A stretch of 64,000 nucleotides of DNA from Neorhizobium sp. (GTDB lineage Bacteria; Pseudomonadota; Alphaproteobacteria; Rhizobiales; Rhizobiaceae). Shown here piece after piece: positions 54,220-63,053 of the stretch; within the stretch, counting starts at the first letter, position 1, and every line of letters begins with the position of its first letter. The stretch lies in contig JAPWKC010000004.1 in the NCBI GenBank assembly GCA_028283725.1, positions 744,001 through 808,000 of the forward strand. Direction: 5' to 3'. The position numbers and the translations under genes are program-made. Below the pieces are notes generated by a model. The model was not told the origin of the DNA. It searched no databases and saw only the letters and a list, made by a program, of their open reading frames with translations.

Positions 54220-54660
54220 ATGGCAGTTAATCCCGCGCGGGTTGCAGGCTTGAAATCAGGTGATGGCGGTGGCACATTTGACGACATGGAAACGCGCGTC
54301 AGCAAGCTCGAAGAGATAGCGGAAGGCACGAAGGCCGTTCTGGAGAAGATTGTCGTGCGGCTTGACGGTATCGATACCCACTTGGGCGGCATTGATGCCC
54401 GGCTTAACGGGATCGACAACCGGCTGGACGGGATCGACAGCAAGCTTGAAGCGATGGATGGCCGGCTTGGCGCAGTCGAGACACGCGTCGGCGGTGTCGA
54501 GACTTCGATCATCGCCATGAACTACGATCTCGGCATCGTCAAAGCCAAGCTGGATTCCAAGCCTGATCAGGGATGGATCACCAATGTCATGGGCATTATG
54601 CTTGCTGTGTCGTTCGGTGCGATTGCCTGCGCGACCGGCATTATTTCCGTCCTGAGATAG
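54220..54660 (+). CDS. Heptad-repeat coiled-coil membrane protein
   Basis: A 146-residue protein of unknown function. After a short N-terminus (VSKLEEIAEGTKAVLEK) come seven consecutive seven-residue units of the form LDGIDxR (residues 48-96), which should form a long left-handed coiled coil. A single membrane helix (residues about 118-142) ends the protein, with the tail SVLR. The ATG at 54220 has TTGGAGG five bases upstream, a good ribosome site. It lies 90 bp after rsmA and converges on gmk. Similar architectures occur in small phage and bacterial proteins, but I recognise no family. Confidence 0.7.
   Translation: MAVNPARVAGLKSGDGGGTFDDMETRVSKLEEIAEGTKAVLEKIVVRLDGIDTHLGGIDARLNGIDNRLDGIDSKLEAMDGRLGAVETRVGGVETSIIAMNYDLGIVKAKLDSKPDQGWITNVMGIMLAVSFGAIACATGIISVLR
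54361..54507 (+). repeat. Seven tandem 21-bp coding repeats
   Basis: Seven in-frame units of 21 bp encode the heptads of the coiled-coil protein. Units 1-4 are the closest (CTTGACGGTATCGAT-like); units 5-7 are more diverged. The unit length keeps the frame, so gain or loss of units would lengthen or shorten the coil. Confidence 0.8.
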
Positions 54661-54740
54661 TTTCGACGCAAGCTGCACGGCTTCGGTCGGGTGATCCTCT
54701 GCCCCGGAACGGTGAGATCAGCAACTCATCCCATCAGATC

Positions 54741-55421
54741 TCAGAGATTGGGTTCTTCCGTCAGAAGACCGGTGACGAACTCGAACAGGCCGTGACGACG
54801 GTCGCGGCGGACGCGTTCGGCATTGACGATGCAGTTGACGTTGCGGAAAGCCTCGTCGAGGTCGTCGTTGACGATCACGTAGTCATATTCCCGCCAATGC
54901 TCGATCTCGGAACGGGAATTGAGAAGGCGCGTGCGGATCACCTCTTCTGAGTCTTCTGCGCGGCGATGCAGGCGCGACTGAAGCTCGGTCATGGTCGGCG
55001 GCAGCACGAAGATCGACACGACATCGGCCGCCATCTTCTCCTGCAACTGGCGGGCGCCCTGCCAGTCGATATCGAAGAGCATGTCGCGGCCTTGCGCCAT
55101 CGCCTCTTCCACCGGCTCGCGCGGCGTGCCGTAGAAATTGCCATGGACTTCGGCCCATTCCAGAAGCGCATCGGAATCACGCAGGCGCTCGAATTCGCGT
55201 ACCGAGATGAAATGGTAATGCTTGCCGGCAATCTCGCTCGGGCGGCGCTGGCGGGTGGTGACGCTCACCGAGATCCCGAGGCTCGGGTCTGCTTCCAGAA
55301 GATTGCGGGCGATCGTCGACTTGCCGGCGCCCGATGGGGAGGACAAGACAAGCATGAGGCCGCGGCGGGCAATTGTCGCCGGCATTTTGGACGGCGATGT
55401 TGCAGCCGAGGTCGAGCTCAT
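54741..55421 (-). CDS. gmk: Guanylate kinase
   Basis: A 226-residue enzyme phosphorylating GMP to GDP. The P-loop [10 protein letters not shown] lies near residue 27, the GMP-binding [19 protein letters not shown] near 52, and [10 protein letters not shown] near 117. The N-terminal 13 residues before PATIARRG are extra, so a start at 55385 is also possible. yicC ends three bases before the start, giving a yicC-gmk unit. Confidence 0.95.
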   Translation of the reverse strand: MSSTSAATSPSKMPATIARRGLMLVLSSPSGAGKSTIARNLLEADPSLGISVSVTTRQRRPSEIAGKHYHFISVREFERLRDSDALLEWAEVHGNFYGTPREPVEEAMAQGRDMLFDIDWQGARQLQEKMAADVVSIFVLPPTMTELQSRLHRRAEDSEEVIRTRLLNSRSEIEHWREYDYVIVNDDLDEAFRNVNCIVNAERVRRDRRHGLFEFVTGLLTEEPNL

Positions 55422-55424
55422 CTT

Positions 55425-56342
55425 CTACTCCAGATTCTGGACCTGTTCGCGGAACTGGTCGATGACGACTTTCAATTCTATCCCTGCCGCGGTTACCGCA
55501 GACGCATTGGATTTGGAACAGATGGTATTCGATTCCCGGTTAAATTCCTGTGCAAGAAAGTCCAGCCGGCGTCCGACAGGCCCCGCACCGTCCAGAAGCG
55601 TGCCGGCGGCGACCACATGGGCCTTCAGCCGGTCAATCTCCTCCCGCAGGTCGGCGCGGGTGGCGATCAATGCCGCTTCCGCATAAAGGCGGTCGCGATC
55701 CAGTGCCGCCGGGCCGGCAAGAAGCGGCGCCAGCTGCGTCTCCAGCCGGCGGGCGATCTCTTCGGGCTGGCGCGACGGATCGTTTTCGACGGTCGTCGTC
55801 AGGTCGGCGATACGGGCCACGTGGCCCTTGAGTACGGCTCTCAGCGCCGAACCTTCCGACGCGCGCATCTCCTGGAGCGCGGCGAGTGCCGTGTGAAGGG
55901 ATGAAAGAACGGCTGCGTCGCGGGTGGCGAGGACCTCATCGCCCTCCTCCGCCTCGCGGATATCGACAAGACCCTTGATGGAAAGAAGCGTATCGAGGCG
56001 CAGCGGCGCCGGGTCGATGACGCCGGCCAGTTCCTGCTTCAGCGTCATGACGGCCGCAAGCGCATCGCGGTTGAGAACCGCTTCCATGGCCGTCTCGGCA
56101 GCCGAAGCAGACAGCGTCACCTGCAGATTGCCGCGGGAGAATTTTTCCGACACGAGGCGGCGAACCTCCGGCTCGATGCGTTCCATGCCGTTTGGCAGCC
56201 GCAGCCGGATGTCGAGCCCCTTGCCGTTGACCGAGCGCAGTTCCCAGACGAAACGGCTGCGCCCGCTGGTCGTCTCGCTGCGGGCAAAGCCGGTCATAGA
56301 CTGAAGCGGTACGGACTGGAGAGGCGCGGATTGCAGGGGCAT
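55425..56342 (-). CDS. yicC: YicC family endoribonuclease
   Basis: A 305-residue YicC/YloC protein, a family recently linked to RNA cleavage. The conserved block QSMTGFARSE is followed by WELRSVNGKGLDIRLRLP and, at the C-terminus, LDFLAQEFNRESNTICSKSN, IELKVVIDQFREQVQNLE. The start region is unusual: the motif PLQS occurs three times in tandem just before MTGFARSE. The second of two adjacent ATGs (56345, 56342) has GGAG six bases upstream; a start at 56366 or far upstream is less likely. Confidence 0.92.
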   Translation of the reverse strand: MPLQSAPLQSVPLQSMTGFARSETTSGRSRFVWELRSVNGKGLDIRLRLPNGMERIEPEVRRLVSEKFSRGNLQVTLSASAAETAMEAVLNRDALAAVMTLKQELAGVIDPAPLRLDTLLSIKGLVDIREAEEGDEVLATRDAAVLSSLHTALAALQEMRASEGSALRAVLKGHVARIADLTTTVENDPSRQPEEIARRLETQLAPLLAGPAALDRDRLYAEAALIATRADLREEIDRLKAHVVAAGTLLDGAGPVGRRLDFLAQEFNRESNTICSKSNASAVTAAGIELKVVIDQFREQVQNLE

Positions 56343-56457
56343 CATATTCTCCAGACTGACGGACATGTTCCGTCCCCGTTCAAAAACCGCGGCCGGGCGG
56401 CCGCGATGCACATCATATCGGTATCGGCTCGCCGTGCTGCCGTCAGGAATACCCGGC

Positions 56458-57690
56458 TCAGTTGCCGCGCGGCGGTTTTTCGGCCTCGGCGCCATCCGGC
56501 TGGCCATCGACCACCTCGTCGGAACCGGAGGCACGATCCGCCTCGACCTTGCGCCAGCGGCGGACATTGGCGTTGTGCTCGTCGAGCGAAGCGGCGAACA
56601 CATGGCCACCGGTGCCGTCGGCTACGAAATAGAGGTCGTTGGTGCGCCACGGATTGGCAACCGCTTCCAGCGCCGCACGGCCCGGATTGGCGATCGGCGT
56701 CGGCGGCAGGCCCTTCACCAGATAGGTGTTATAGGGGGTCTGCTTGGCAAGATCCGACTTGTAGATCGGGCGATCCGACGGCTTTCCATCGCCGCCGAAC
56801 AGGCCGTAGACGATCGTCGGGTCCGATTGCAGCCGCATGCCCTTCTGCAGGCGATTGAGGAAGACCGAAGCGACATGGGCACGCTCGTCTTCCTTGCCGG
56901 TTTCCTTCTCCACGATCGAGGCGAGCGTGACGAATTCCAGCTTGGTCTTGATCGGCAGGTCGGGATCGCGATGTTCCCAGATCTGCTCGACCATCTTGTC
57001 CTGGGCGGCGCGCATCTGCGAGACGATCTCGGAGCGGCGGGTGCCGCGGGAGAACTTGTAGGTATCGGGCCGCAAGGTGCCTTCGGCCGGAAGCTCGGAC
57101 GGGATATCGCCCTCGAGTACCGGATCTTCCTTGAGGCGCGTCATCATCTGACGCACGGTGAGGCCTTCGGGAAGGACGACGGAATAGAGAATGGACTTGC
57201 CGCTTTCCAGCGTCTCCATCACATCCTTCATCGAGGCATGCGCCTTGATCTCGTATTCGCCGGCCTTCAGCGTGGCGCCATTGCGCAGATAGGTCATCGT
57301 CACATAGCGGAAGATGCGGGCATCATCGACGATGCCGTTGCGCTCCAGATTGGAGGAGATTTCAGCAAGGCCATTGCCCTGCCGGACCATGAAATGGGTG
57401 TTGGTTTCGAGCGGGCCCGGATCCTGGAACGAACGGATCAGATAATAGAAACCGGCCACGGCGACGATTGCGACGAAGACGATCGTCGTCATCACGAAAT
57501 TCAGGAAGATGACAACCTGGCTGCGGGCCTTTTTCGAGCGCCGCGGCGGGTCCGGCAGGCGCTCGGGCTTCAGGGCCTCGTTCGGCGACTTCGGAATGAT
57601 GGGACCACGCGTGCCATTGCCGCTAGTGCCCCCGGCGCCGCCAGTGCCCCCGGTACCATTGAAATCGCCTGTCTGGTCGGAATTGCTCAC
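56458..57690 (-). CDS. mltG: Endolytic transglycosylase MltG
   Basis: A 410-residue inner-membrane lytic transglycosylase that cuts nascent glycan strands. A Gly/Thr-rich N-terminal tail (GTGGTGGAGGTSGNG) precedes one membrane helix (about residues 65-90). A LysM-like region and the YceG domain follow, with the catalytic Glu in LASIVEKETG near residue 248 and the substrate groove motif LRLQSDPTIVYGL near 275. The GTG at 57690 has GGGGGAG at four bases; another in-frame GTG at 57720 lacks a site. It lies between fabF and yicC on the same strand. Confidence 0.92.
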   Translation of the reverse strand: MSNSDQTGDFNGTGGTGGAGGTSGNGTRGPIIPKSPNEALKPERLPDPPRRSKKARSQVVIFLNFVMTTIVFVAIVAVAGFYYLIRSFQDPGPLETNTHFMVRQGNGLAEISSNLERNGIVDDARIFRYVTMTYLRNGATLKAGEYEIKAHASMKDVMETLESGKSILYSVVLPEGLTVRQMMTRLKEDPVLEGDIPSELPAEGTLRPDTYKFSRGTRRSEIVSQMRAAQDKMVEQIWEHRDPDLPIKTKLEFVTLASIVEKETGKEDERAHVASVFLNRLQKGMRLQSDPTIVYGLFGGDGKPSDRPIYKSDLAKQTPYNTYLVKGLPPTPIANPGRAALEAVANPWRTNDLYFVADGTGGHVFAASLDEHNANVRRWRKVEADRASGSDEVVDGQPDGAEAEKPPRGN

Positions 57691-57819
57691 CGCTCCCCCT
57701 TCGTCAAAAACCGTGGCCACACCTCTGCCCGCGCAATGCGGCGAAAAGCAGGTCCGGACAATGATATGCGCAGAGCGCGCCCGCCCGGATCAGATGTGAC
57801 CGGGCAGGCCGTGAACCCG

Positions 57820-59082
57820 TTAGGCCTCGTAGCGGCGCAGAACGAGCGATGCGTTGGTGCCGCCGAAACCGAACGAGTTCGACAGGGCGACATTGATGTC
57901 CCGCTTGCGCGCGGTGTGCGGCACAAGGTCGATCTTCGTGTCGACGTCGGGATTGTCGAGGTTGAGCGTCGGCGGGGCGATGTTGTCGCGGATGGCCAGC
58001 GCCGAGAAGATCGCCTCGACGGCACCGGCTGCACCGAGAAGATGGCCGATCGCCGACTTGGTGGACGACATGGAGACCTTCGAAGCCGCATCGCCGACCA
58101 GACGTTCGACCGCGCCGAGTTCGATCGTATCGGCCATGGTCGAGGTGCCGTGGGCATTGATGTAGTCGAGATCGGATGCACCGAGGCCGGCGCGCTTGAG
58201 CGCCGACGTCATGCAGCGGAAGGCGCCATCGCCGTCTTCCGAGGGGGCCGTGATGTGGTAGGCATCGCCCGACATGCCGTAGCCGACGACTTCGGCATAG
58301 ATCTTGGCGCCGCGCGCCTTGGCATGTTCAAGCTCTTCCAGAACCACGACGCCGGCGCCCTCGCCCATGACGAAACCGTCGCGGTCACGGTCATAGGGGC
58401 GCGAGGCCTTGGTCGGGTCGTCGTTATGCTGCGTCGACAGCGCCTTGCAGGCGGCAAAGCCGGCGAGGCCGATGCGGCAGATCGGCGATTCGGCGCCGCC
58501 GGCCACCATCACGTCGGCATCGCCGAACATGATCAGGCGGGCGGCATCGCCGATCGCGTGCGCACCGGTGGAGCAGGCCGTGACGACCGCATGATTGGGG
58601 CCGCGCAGCTTGTGCTTGATCGACACCTGTCCGGAGACAAGATTGATCAGGCGGCCGGGAATGAAAAATGGTGAAATGCGACGGGGCCCCTTGTCGCGCA
58701 GGGTATAACCCGCTTCGACGATGCCCTCGAGACCGCCGATGCCCGAGCCGATCATGACGCCGGTCGCGATCTGGTCCTCGTCGGTCACAGGCTTCCAGCC
58801 GGCATCGGCCAGCGCCATGTCGGCAGCCGCCACGCCGTAGAGGATGAAGGGATCGATCTTGCGCTGTTCCTTCGGCTCCATCCAGTCGTCGGCATTGAAC
58901 GTGCCGTTCGAACCGTCGCCGACCGGAATACGGCAGGCGATCTTGGCCGCGAGGTCATCGACCTCGAATTCGGTGACAACACGGGCGGCGTTTTCGCCGG
59001 CCAGCAGTCGTTGCCAGCTGACTTCCGTTCCACACCCAAGAGGAGATACCATGCCGGTACCGGTGATAACGACACGCCTCAT
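57820..59082 (-). CDS. fabF: Beta-ketoacyl-ACP synthase II
   Basis: A 420-residue condensing enzyme of fatty-acid elongation. The nucleophilic Cys lies in ACSTGAHAIGDA near residue 169, and the two catalytic His in INAHGTSTMAD (about 309) and KSAIGHLLGAAG (about 345). It starts MRRVVITGTGMVSPLG, typical of FabF. acpP lies just upstream on the same strand, separated by a hairpin; mltG lies downstream. Confidence 0.95.
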   Translation of the reverse strand: MRRVVITGTGMVSPLGCGTEVSWQRLLAGENAARVVTEFEVDDLAAKIACRIPVGDGSNGTFNADDWMEPKEQRKIDPFILYGVAAADMALADAGWKPVTDEDQIATGVMIGSGIGGLEGIVEAGYTLRDKGPRRISPFFIPGRLINLVSGQVSIKHKLRGPNHAVVTACSTGAHAIGDAARLIMFGDADVMVAGGAESPICRIGLAGFAACKALSTQHNDDPTKASRPYDRDRDGFVMGEGAGVVVLEELEHAKARGAKIYAEVVGYGMSGDAYHITAPSEDGDGAFRCMTSALKRAGLGASDLDYINAHGTSTMADTIELGAVERLVGDAASKVSMSSTKSAIGHLLGAAGAVEAIFSALAIRDNIAPPTLNLDNPDVDTKIDLVPHTARKRDINVALSNSFGFGGTNASLVLRRYEA

Positions 59083-59141
59083 CGCCAGCGTCCTACCTCG
59101 TAGCTATCGAATTCCAAACTTAGCGAATTCCAGTTGTTGAA

Positions 59142-59163
59142 ACGGCCCGAACAAGCGGGCCGT
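59142..59163 (-). terminator. Hairpin between acpP and fabF
   Basis: Eight-bp stem ACGGCCCG/CGGGCCGT with a 6-base loop, followed on the minus strand by a short T run. It may partially terminate acpP transcripts or stabilise their 3' ends, allowing more acyl carrier protein than FabF. Confidence 0.5.
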
Positions 59164-59214
59164 GAAAGGGACTGGACGCATTTTTCAGCGCCCGTCCCGA
59201 ATAGTCAGTCTCGA

Positions 59215-59451
59215 TCAGGCCTGAGCCTTTTCGATGAACTTCACGGCATCGCCGACGGTCAGAATGCTGTCTGCAGCGTCGTCCGGAATTTCAACGCCGA
59301 ACTCTTCTTCGAAAGCCATGACCAGCTCAACGGTATCGAGCGAGTCCGCGCCGAGATCGTCGATGAAGCTCGCGCCTTCGACAACTTTGTCGGCATCGAC
59401 GCCGAGATGGTCAACAACAATTTTCTTCACGCGTTCTGCGATATCGCTCAT
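59215..59451 (-). CDS. acpP: Acyl carrier protein
   Basis: A 78-residue acidic carrier protein of type II fatty-acid synthesis. The phosphopantetheine Ser is in the motif [10 protein letters not shown] near residue 37. Length and acidity are typical. It lies between fabG and fabF on the same strand but is separated from both by non-coding sequence with its own probable promoter and hairpin, consistent with high expression. Confidence 0.97.
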   Translation of the reverse strand: MSDIAERVKKIVVDHLGVDADKVVEGASFIDDLGADSLDTVELVMAFEEEFGVEIPDDAADSILTVGDAVKFIEKAQA

Positions 59452-59590
59452 GTCGGTTTCCTCGACCTTTGTCCTTATCGGATTGCCCAAACGGCATCCG
59501 CATCCTGTTAAAACCTGCCACCGGCGCCATCAGGCATCGAGACCGGCAAACTCGTTCGCCCTTCGCGAGGACCGGCCATAATACTCACGC

Positions 59591-59620
59591 ATTATAACCA
59601 CCTGCATCTCAGGGTGACTA
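59591..59620 (-). promoter_or_regulatory. Probable acpP promoter
   Basis: On the minus strand a perfect -10 box TATAAT (59596-59591) has a -35-like TAGTCA (59620-59615) 18 bp upstream. It would start transcription about 130 bases before the acpP ATG. Also nearby is a small palindrome, ACACGG/CCGTGT, at 59642-59656. Confidence 0.5.
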
Positions 59621-59742
59621 TTCACAGTCATGGCCCGCTTAACACGGTTTCCGTGTCACGCAAAGCCAGAATCTGTAGCCCTGCACAGCCGCCAACAACC
59701 GATATCCCCCGGTTTTGCAGTGCAACCATGCGATACGGGCCA

Positions 59743-60480
59743 TCAGATCATCGCCATGCCACCGTTGACGTGGAGCGTCTGGCCGGTGACGTAGCCCGCC
59801 TCATCGGAGGCGAGATAGAGAACGGCAGCGGCAATATCGGCGCCGGCGCCCATGCGCTTCATCGGGATCGCACCCATGATCGCTTCCTTCTGCTTCTCGT
59901 TCAGCTTGCCGGTCATGGCGCTGTCGATGAAGCCCGGCGCCACGCAGTTGACCGTGACGTTGCGGGTGGCGATTTCGGCCGCGAGCGACTTGGAGAAGCC
60001 GATCATGCCGGCCTTGGAGGCGCAGTAATTGGTCTGACCCGGATTGCCGGTGACGCCGACGATCGAGGTGATGTTGATGATGCGGCCATGGCGGCGGCGC
60101 ATCATCGGATGGGTCAATTCGCGGGTCAGGCGGAAGACGGAAGTCAGGTTGACCTCCATCACCGCATCCCAGTCCTCGTCGCTCATGCGCACGAAGAGGC
60201 CGTCCTTGGTGATGCCGGCATTGTTGACGAGAATGTCGATGCCGCCGAGTTCGGCCTCAGCCTTCTCGCCGAGCGCCTTGACTTCGGCGCGGTCGGAAAG
60301 GTTGGCCGGGAAGATGTGGACGCGGTCGCCGAGTTCGGTGGCGAGCGCCTCAAGCTTTTCGACGCGGGTGCCGTGCAGGCCGACGATGGCGCCCTGGCGG
60401 TGAAGCATGCGGGCGATTTCTTCGCCAAGCCCACCGGTTGCGCCTGTCACGAGGGCCTTGCGGCCGGTCAGATCAAACAT
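59743..60480 (-). CDS. fabG: 3-oxoacyl-ACP reductase
   Basis: A 245-residue short-chain dehydrogenase reducing beta-ketoacyl-ACP with NADPH. The nucleotide motif TGATGGLG lies near residue 12, NNAG near 86, the catalytic Ser in INITSIVG near 138, and the YCASKAG Tyr/Lys pair near 151. It follows fabD by 17 bp in the same operon. Confidence 0.95.
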   Translation of the reverse strand: MFDLTGRKALVTGATGGLGEEIARMLHRQGAIVGLHGTRVEKLEALATELGDRVHIFPANLSDRAEVKALGEKAEAELGGIDILVNNAGITKDGLFVRMSDEDWDAVMEVNLTSVFRLTRELTHPMMRRRHGRIINITSIVGVTGNPGQTNYCASKAGMIGFSKSLAAEIATRNVTVNCVAPGFIDSAMTGKLNEKQKEAIMGAIPMKRMGAGADIAAAVLYLASDEAGYVTGQTLHVNGGMAMI

Positions 60481-60497
60481 TGCAAAAATCCTTCTCT

Positions 60498-61442
60498 TCA
60501 GCCGAGGATGGCGGCAAGCGCCGCGTCGATATCGGCCGGTGTGTTGACGGCGACGCCGGAGATATTCTTGTCGATGCGGCGGGCAAGGCCCGTGAGCACC
60601 TTGCCGGAGCCGATTTCATAAAGCGTGGTGATGCCGTTTTCGCCGAACCACTCCACCGTCTCGCGCCAGCGGACCTGGCCAGTCACCTGGGTGACGAGCA
60701 GCTTTGCGATCTCATCGGCATCCGACACCGGTGCTGCGCGCACATTGGCAATGACCGGCACGACCGGGTTCTGCTTGGCGACCTTGTCGAGCGCGTGACG
60801 CATGGCATCTGCCGCGGGCGCCATCAGATCGGAGTGGAACGGTGCCGAGACGGACAGAAGAATGGCGCGCTTGGCGCCCTTTTCGGTCGCGAGCGCCGCT
60901 GCCTTTTCGACGGCAGCCTTGGAGCCGGAGATGACCAGCTGGCCGCCGCCATTGTCATTGGCGATCTGGCAGACGCCGTCTGCCCGTGCTTCAACGCAGA
61001 CCGCTTCGACATCGGCGTGTTCGAGGCCGATGATCGCGGCCATGCCGCCTTGCCCTACCGGCACTGCCGACTGCATGGCATCGCCGCGGATGCGCAGGAG
61101 CCTTGCCGTGTCCGACAGAGAGAAGGTGCCGGCGGCACAGAGCGCCGAATATTCGCCGAGCGAGTGACCGGCGACATAGGCAACCTTGTCGGCAAGCTTC
61201 AGGCCGCGGGCTTCAAGCACGCGCATGACGGCGATCGAGACGGCCATCAGCGCCGGCTGGGCGTTGGCCGTCAGCGTCAGCGTGTCTTCCGGGCCGTTCC
61301 ACATGATGTCGGAGAGCTTCTGGCCGAGTGCGTCATCGACTTCGTCGAAGACGGCGCGGGCTTCCGGATAGGCGTCGGCCAGTTCCTTGCCCATGCCAAC
61401 GGCTTGACTGCCCTGGCCGGGAAACGTGAATGCGATGCTCAT
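60498..61442 (-). CDS. fabD: Malonyl-CoA:ACP transacylase
   Basis: A 314-residue enzyme loading malonate onto acyl carrier protein. It starts MSIAFTFPGQGSQAVGMGKE; the active-site Ser is in AGHSLGEYSAL near residue 92, and the second catalytic His lies in VSAPFHSDLM near 199. First gene of the fabD-fabG unit. Confidence 0.95.
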   Translation of the reverse strand: MSIAFTFPGQGSQAVGMGKELADAYPEARAVFDEVDDALGQKLSDIMWNGPEDTLTLTANAQPALMAVSIAVMRVLEARGLKLADKVAYVAGHSLGEYSALCAAGTFSLSDTARLLRIRGDAMQSAVPVGQGGMAAIIGLEHADVEAVCVEARADGVCQIANDNGGGQLVISGSKAAVEKAAALATEKGAKRAILLSVSAPFHSDLMAPAADAMRHALDKVAKQNPVVPVIANVRAAPVSDADEIAKLLVTQVTGQVRWRETVEWFGENGITTLYEIGSGKVLTGLARRIDKNISGVAVNTPADIDAALAAILG

Positions 61443-61673
61443 CGGAGTTTACCTTCCCTTGCATTTTCGCCCTGCATTCACATTCCCGCCCGCAGAGTCA
61501 AGCTTTTGGCGGTTTTGCGCGCGGATTACCCGCAGAAAAGAAGGGGTTTCGTCCTTCTGCCGCCGGTTTTGCGGCACCGATGCGGCAATCGGCGCAAAGC
61601 GGCGGGCCGGCCTTGCATCGCAGCAATTCCTGCTTAAAGTCCGCCCGGCTTTTCAGATAACGGGATACATTAC

Positions 61674-62717
61674 ATGAAATTCCACAAACTTGGCCGCACG
61701 GATATTTCCGTGTCCGAGATCTGCCTCGGGACGATGACCTGGGGCACGCAGAACAGCGAGGCCGAAGCCCATGAGCAGATGGATTACGCCTTCGAGCACG
61801 GCGTGAATTTCTTCGATACGGCCGAACTCTATCCGACGACGCCGCCCGGTCCGACGACCTATGGCCGCACGGAAGACTATATCGGCACCTGGCTCGAAAA
61901 GACCGGCAAGCGCAAGGACCTCGTGCTGGCGTCCAAGATCGCCGGCGCCGGCCGCCCCTGGATCCGCGAGGGCAAGCCGATTTCGACCGCGACGATCCAT
62001 GAGGCGCTGGATGCCAGCCTGACGCGGCTGAAGACCGATTATCTCGACCTCTACCAGATCCACTGGCCGAACCGCGGGCACTATCATTTCCGCAATTCGT
62101 GGAGCTTCGACGCATCCAAGCAGAACCGCGCTGCGGCCGAAGCCGATGTGATGGAAATCCTCGAAACGCTTGCCGGCATCGTCAAGTCGGGCAAGGTGCG
62201 CGCCATCGGCCTGTCGAACGAGACCGCCTGGGGCACGCTCGAATATATCCGCGCATCCGAAGACAAGGACTTTCCACGCGTCGCGACGATCCAGAACGAG
62301 TATAACCTGCTCTATCGGACCTACGATCTCGATCTGGCGGAAGTCTCGCATCACGAGGATGTCGGACTTCTGGCCTATTCGCCGCTGGCAGCCGGGCTTC
62401 TCACCGGCAAATATCTCGGCGGCGCCAAGCCCGAGGGCTCGCGCGGCGCGATCAACGGCGACCTCGGCGGCCGCCTGCAGCCGCTGCAGGAACCGGCAGT
62501 TCAGGCCTATGCAGACGTGGCGAAAAAGCACGGGCTCGATTTCGCCCAGATGGCGATCGCCTTCTGCCTGACCCGGCCGTTCATGGCATCCGCCATCATC
62601 GGCGCGACATCGATGGAGCAGCTGAAGGCCGATATCGGCGCCGCCGACCTGACGCTGTCCGACGCGGTGATGGCCGAGATCGCCACCGTATATCGCCAGT
62701 ATCCGATGCCGATCTGA
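61674..62717 (+). CDS. Aldo/keto reductase, Tas-like
   Basis: A 347-residue NAD(P)H-dependent reductase of the aldo/keto reductase superfamily. Motifs: LGRTDISVSEICLGTMTWG at the N-terminus, FFDTAELYP with the catalytic Asp/Tyr near residue 46, LVLASKI with the catalytic Lys near 83, and LYQIHWPNR with His near 123. The overall layout resembles E. coli Tas. No cofactor or substrate can be named. A terminator follows. Confidence 0.9.
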   Translation: MKFHKLGRTDISVSEICLGTMTWGTQNSEAEAHEQMDYAFEHGVNFFDTAELYPTTPPGPTTYGRTEDYIGTWLEKTGKRKDLVLASKIAGAGRPWIREGKPISTATIHEALDASLTRLKTDYLDLYQIHWPNRGHYHFRNSWSFDASKQNRAAAEADVMEILETLAGIVKSGKVRAIGLSNETAWGTLEYIRASEDKDFPRVATIQNEYNLLYRTYDLDLAEVSHHEDVGLLAYSPLAAGLLTGKYLGGAKPEGSRGAINGDLGGRLQPLQEPAVQAYADVAKKHGLDFAQMAIAFCLTRPFMASAIIGATSMEQLKADIGAADLTLSDAVMAEIATVYRQYPMPI

Positions 62718-62740
62718 CACGATCGAATATTCAAAACGTC

Positions 62741-62773
62741 GGCCGGGACGCGATGCACGCGCCCCGGCCTTTT
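62741..62773 (+). terminator. Terminator after aldo/keto reductase gene
   Basis: Stem GGCCGGG/CCCGGCC, extended by ACGCG-like pairing towards the loop, followed by TTTT. It begins 24 bp after the stop codon. Confidence 0.7.
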
Positions 62774-62810
62774 CCAATGGATGCCCGACTTCCTCAATCG
62801 AGGATTTGTC

Positions 62811-63053
62811 ATGCAACCTTCTTCGGCTGCCGCCCGTTCTCGTGGCGCAATGACAACGCAAGACACAATGGCCAGCCTGCAGGAGCTGCTTCAAAGCCTG
62901 ACATGCGCATCAGACATGTCGGCGAGCCATCCCGATCATCCAAGGATCCGGCGCGCGCGTGTCGAACGCACGCTTGCCCGATTGAAACTGTTTCAGGACG
63001 GCTTGGCGGCGGCCGACCCGCCCTCGAGTTCAGACAGCGCCAGCGACAGATGA
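62811..63053 (+). CDS. Small hypothetical protein, overlapping convergent
   Basis: An 80-residue open frame with a GAGGA ribosome site six bases before its ATG. The sequence has MASLQELLQSLTCASD and RARVERTLARLKLFQDGLAA, a helix-rich, Arg-rich protein. Its last 60 bases overlap the end of the PAS-protein gene on the other strand. I recognise no family; it may be real but support is limited to the ribosome site and reading frame. Confidence 0.4.
   Translation: MQPSSAAARSRGAMTTQDTMASLQELLQSLTCASDMSASHPDHPRIRRARVERTLARLKLFQDGLAAADPPSSSDSASDR

Noticed and set aside
54361..54507. CRISPR-like array
   Set aside because: Units are contiguous 21-bp coding repeats without spacers and with in-frame heptad meaning.
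56365..58674. Long plus-strand frame opposite mltG and fabF
   Set aside because: It spans two unrelated genes on the other strand and has no recognisable domain.
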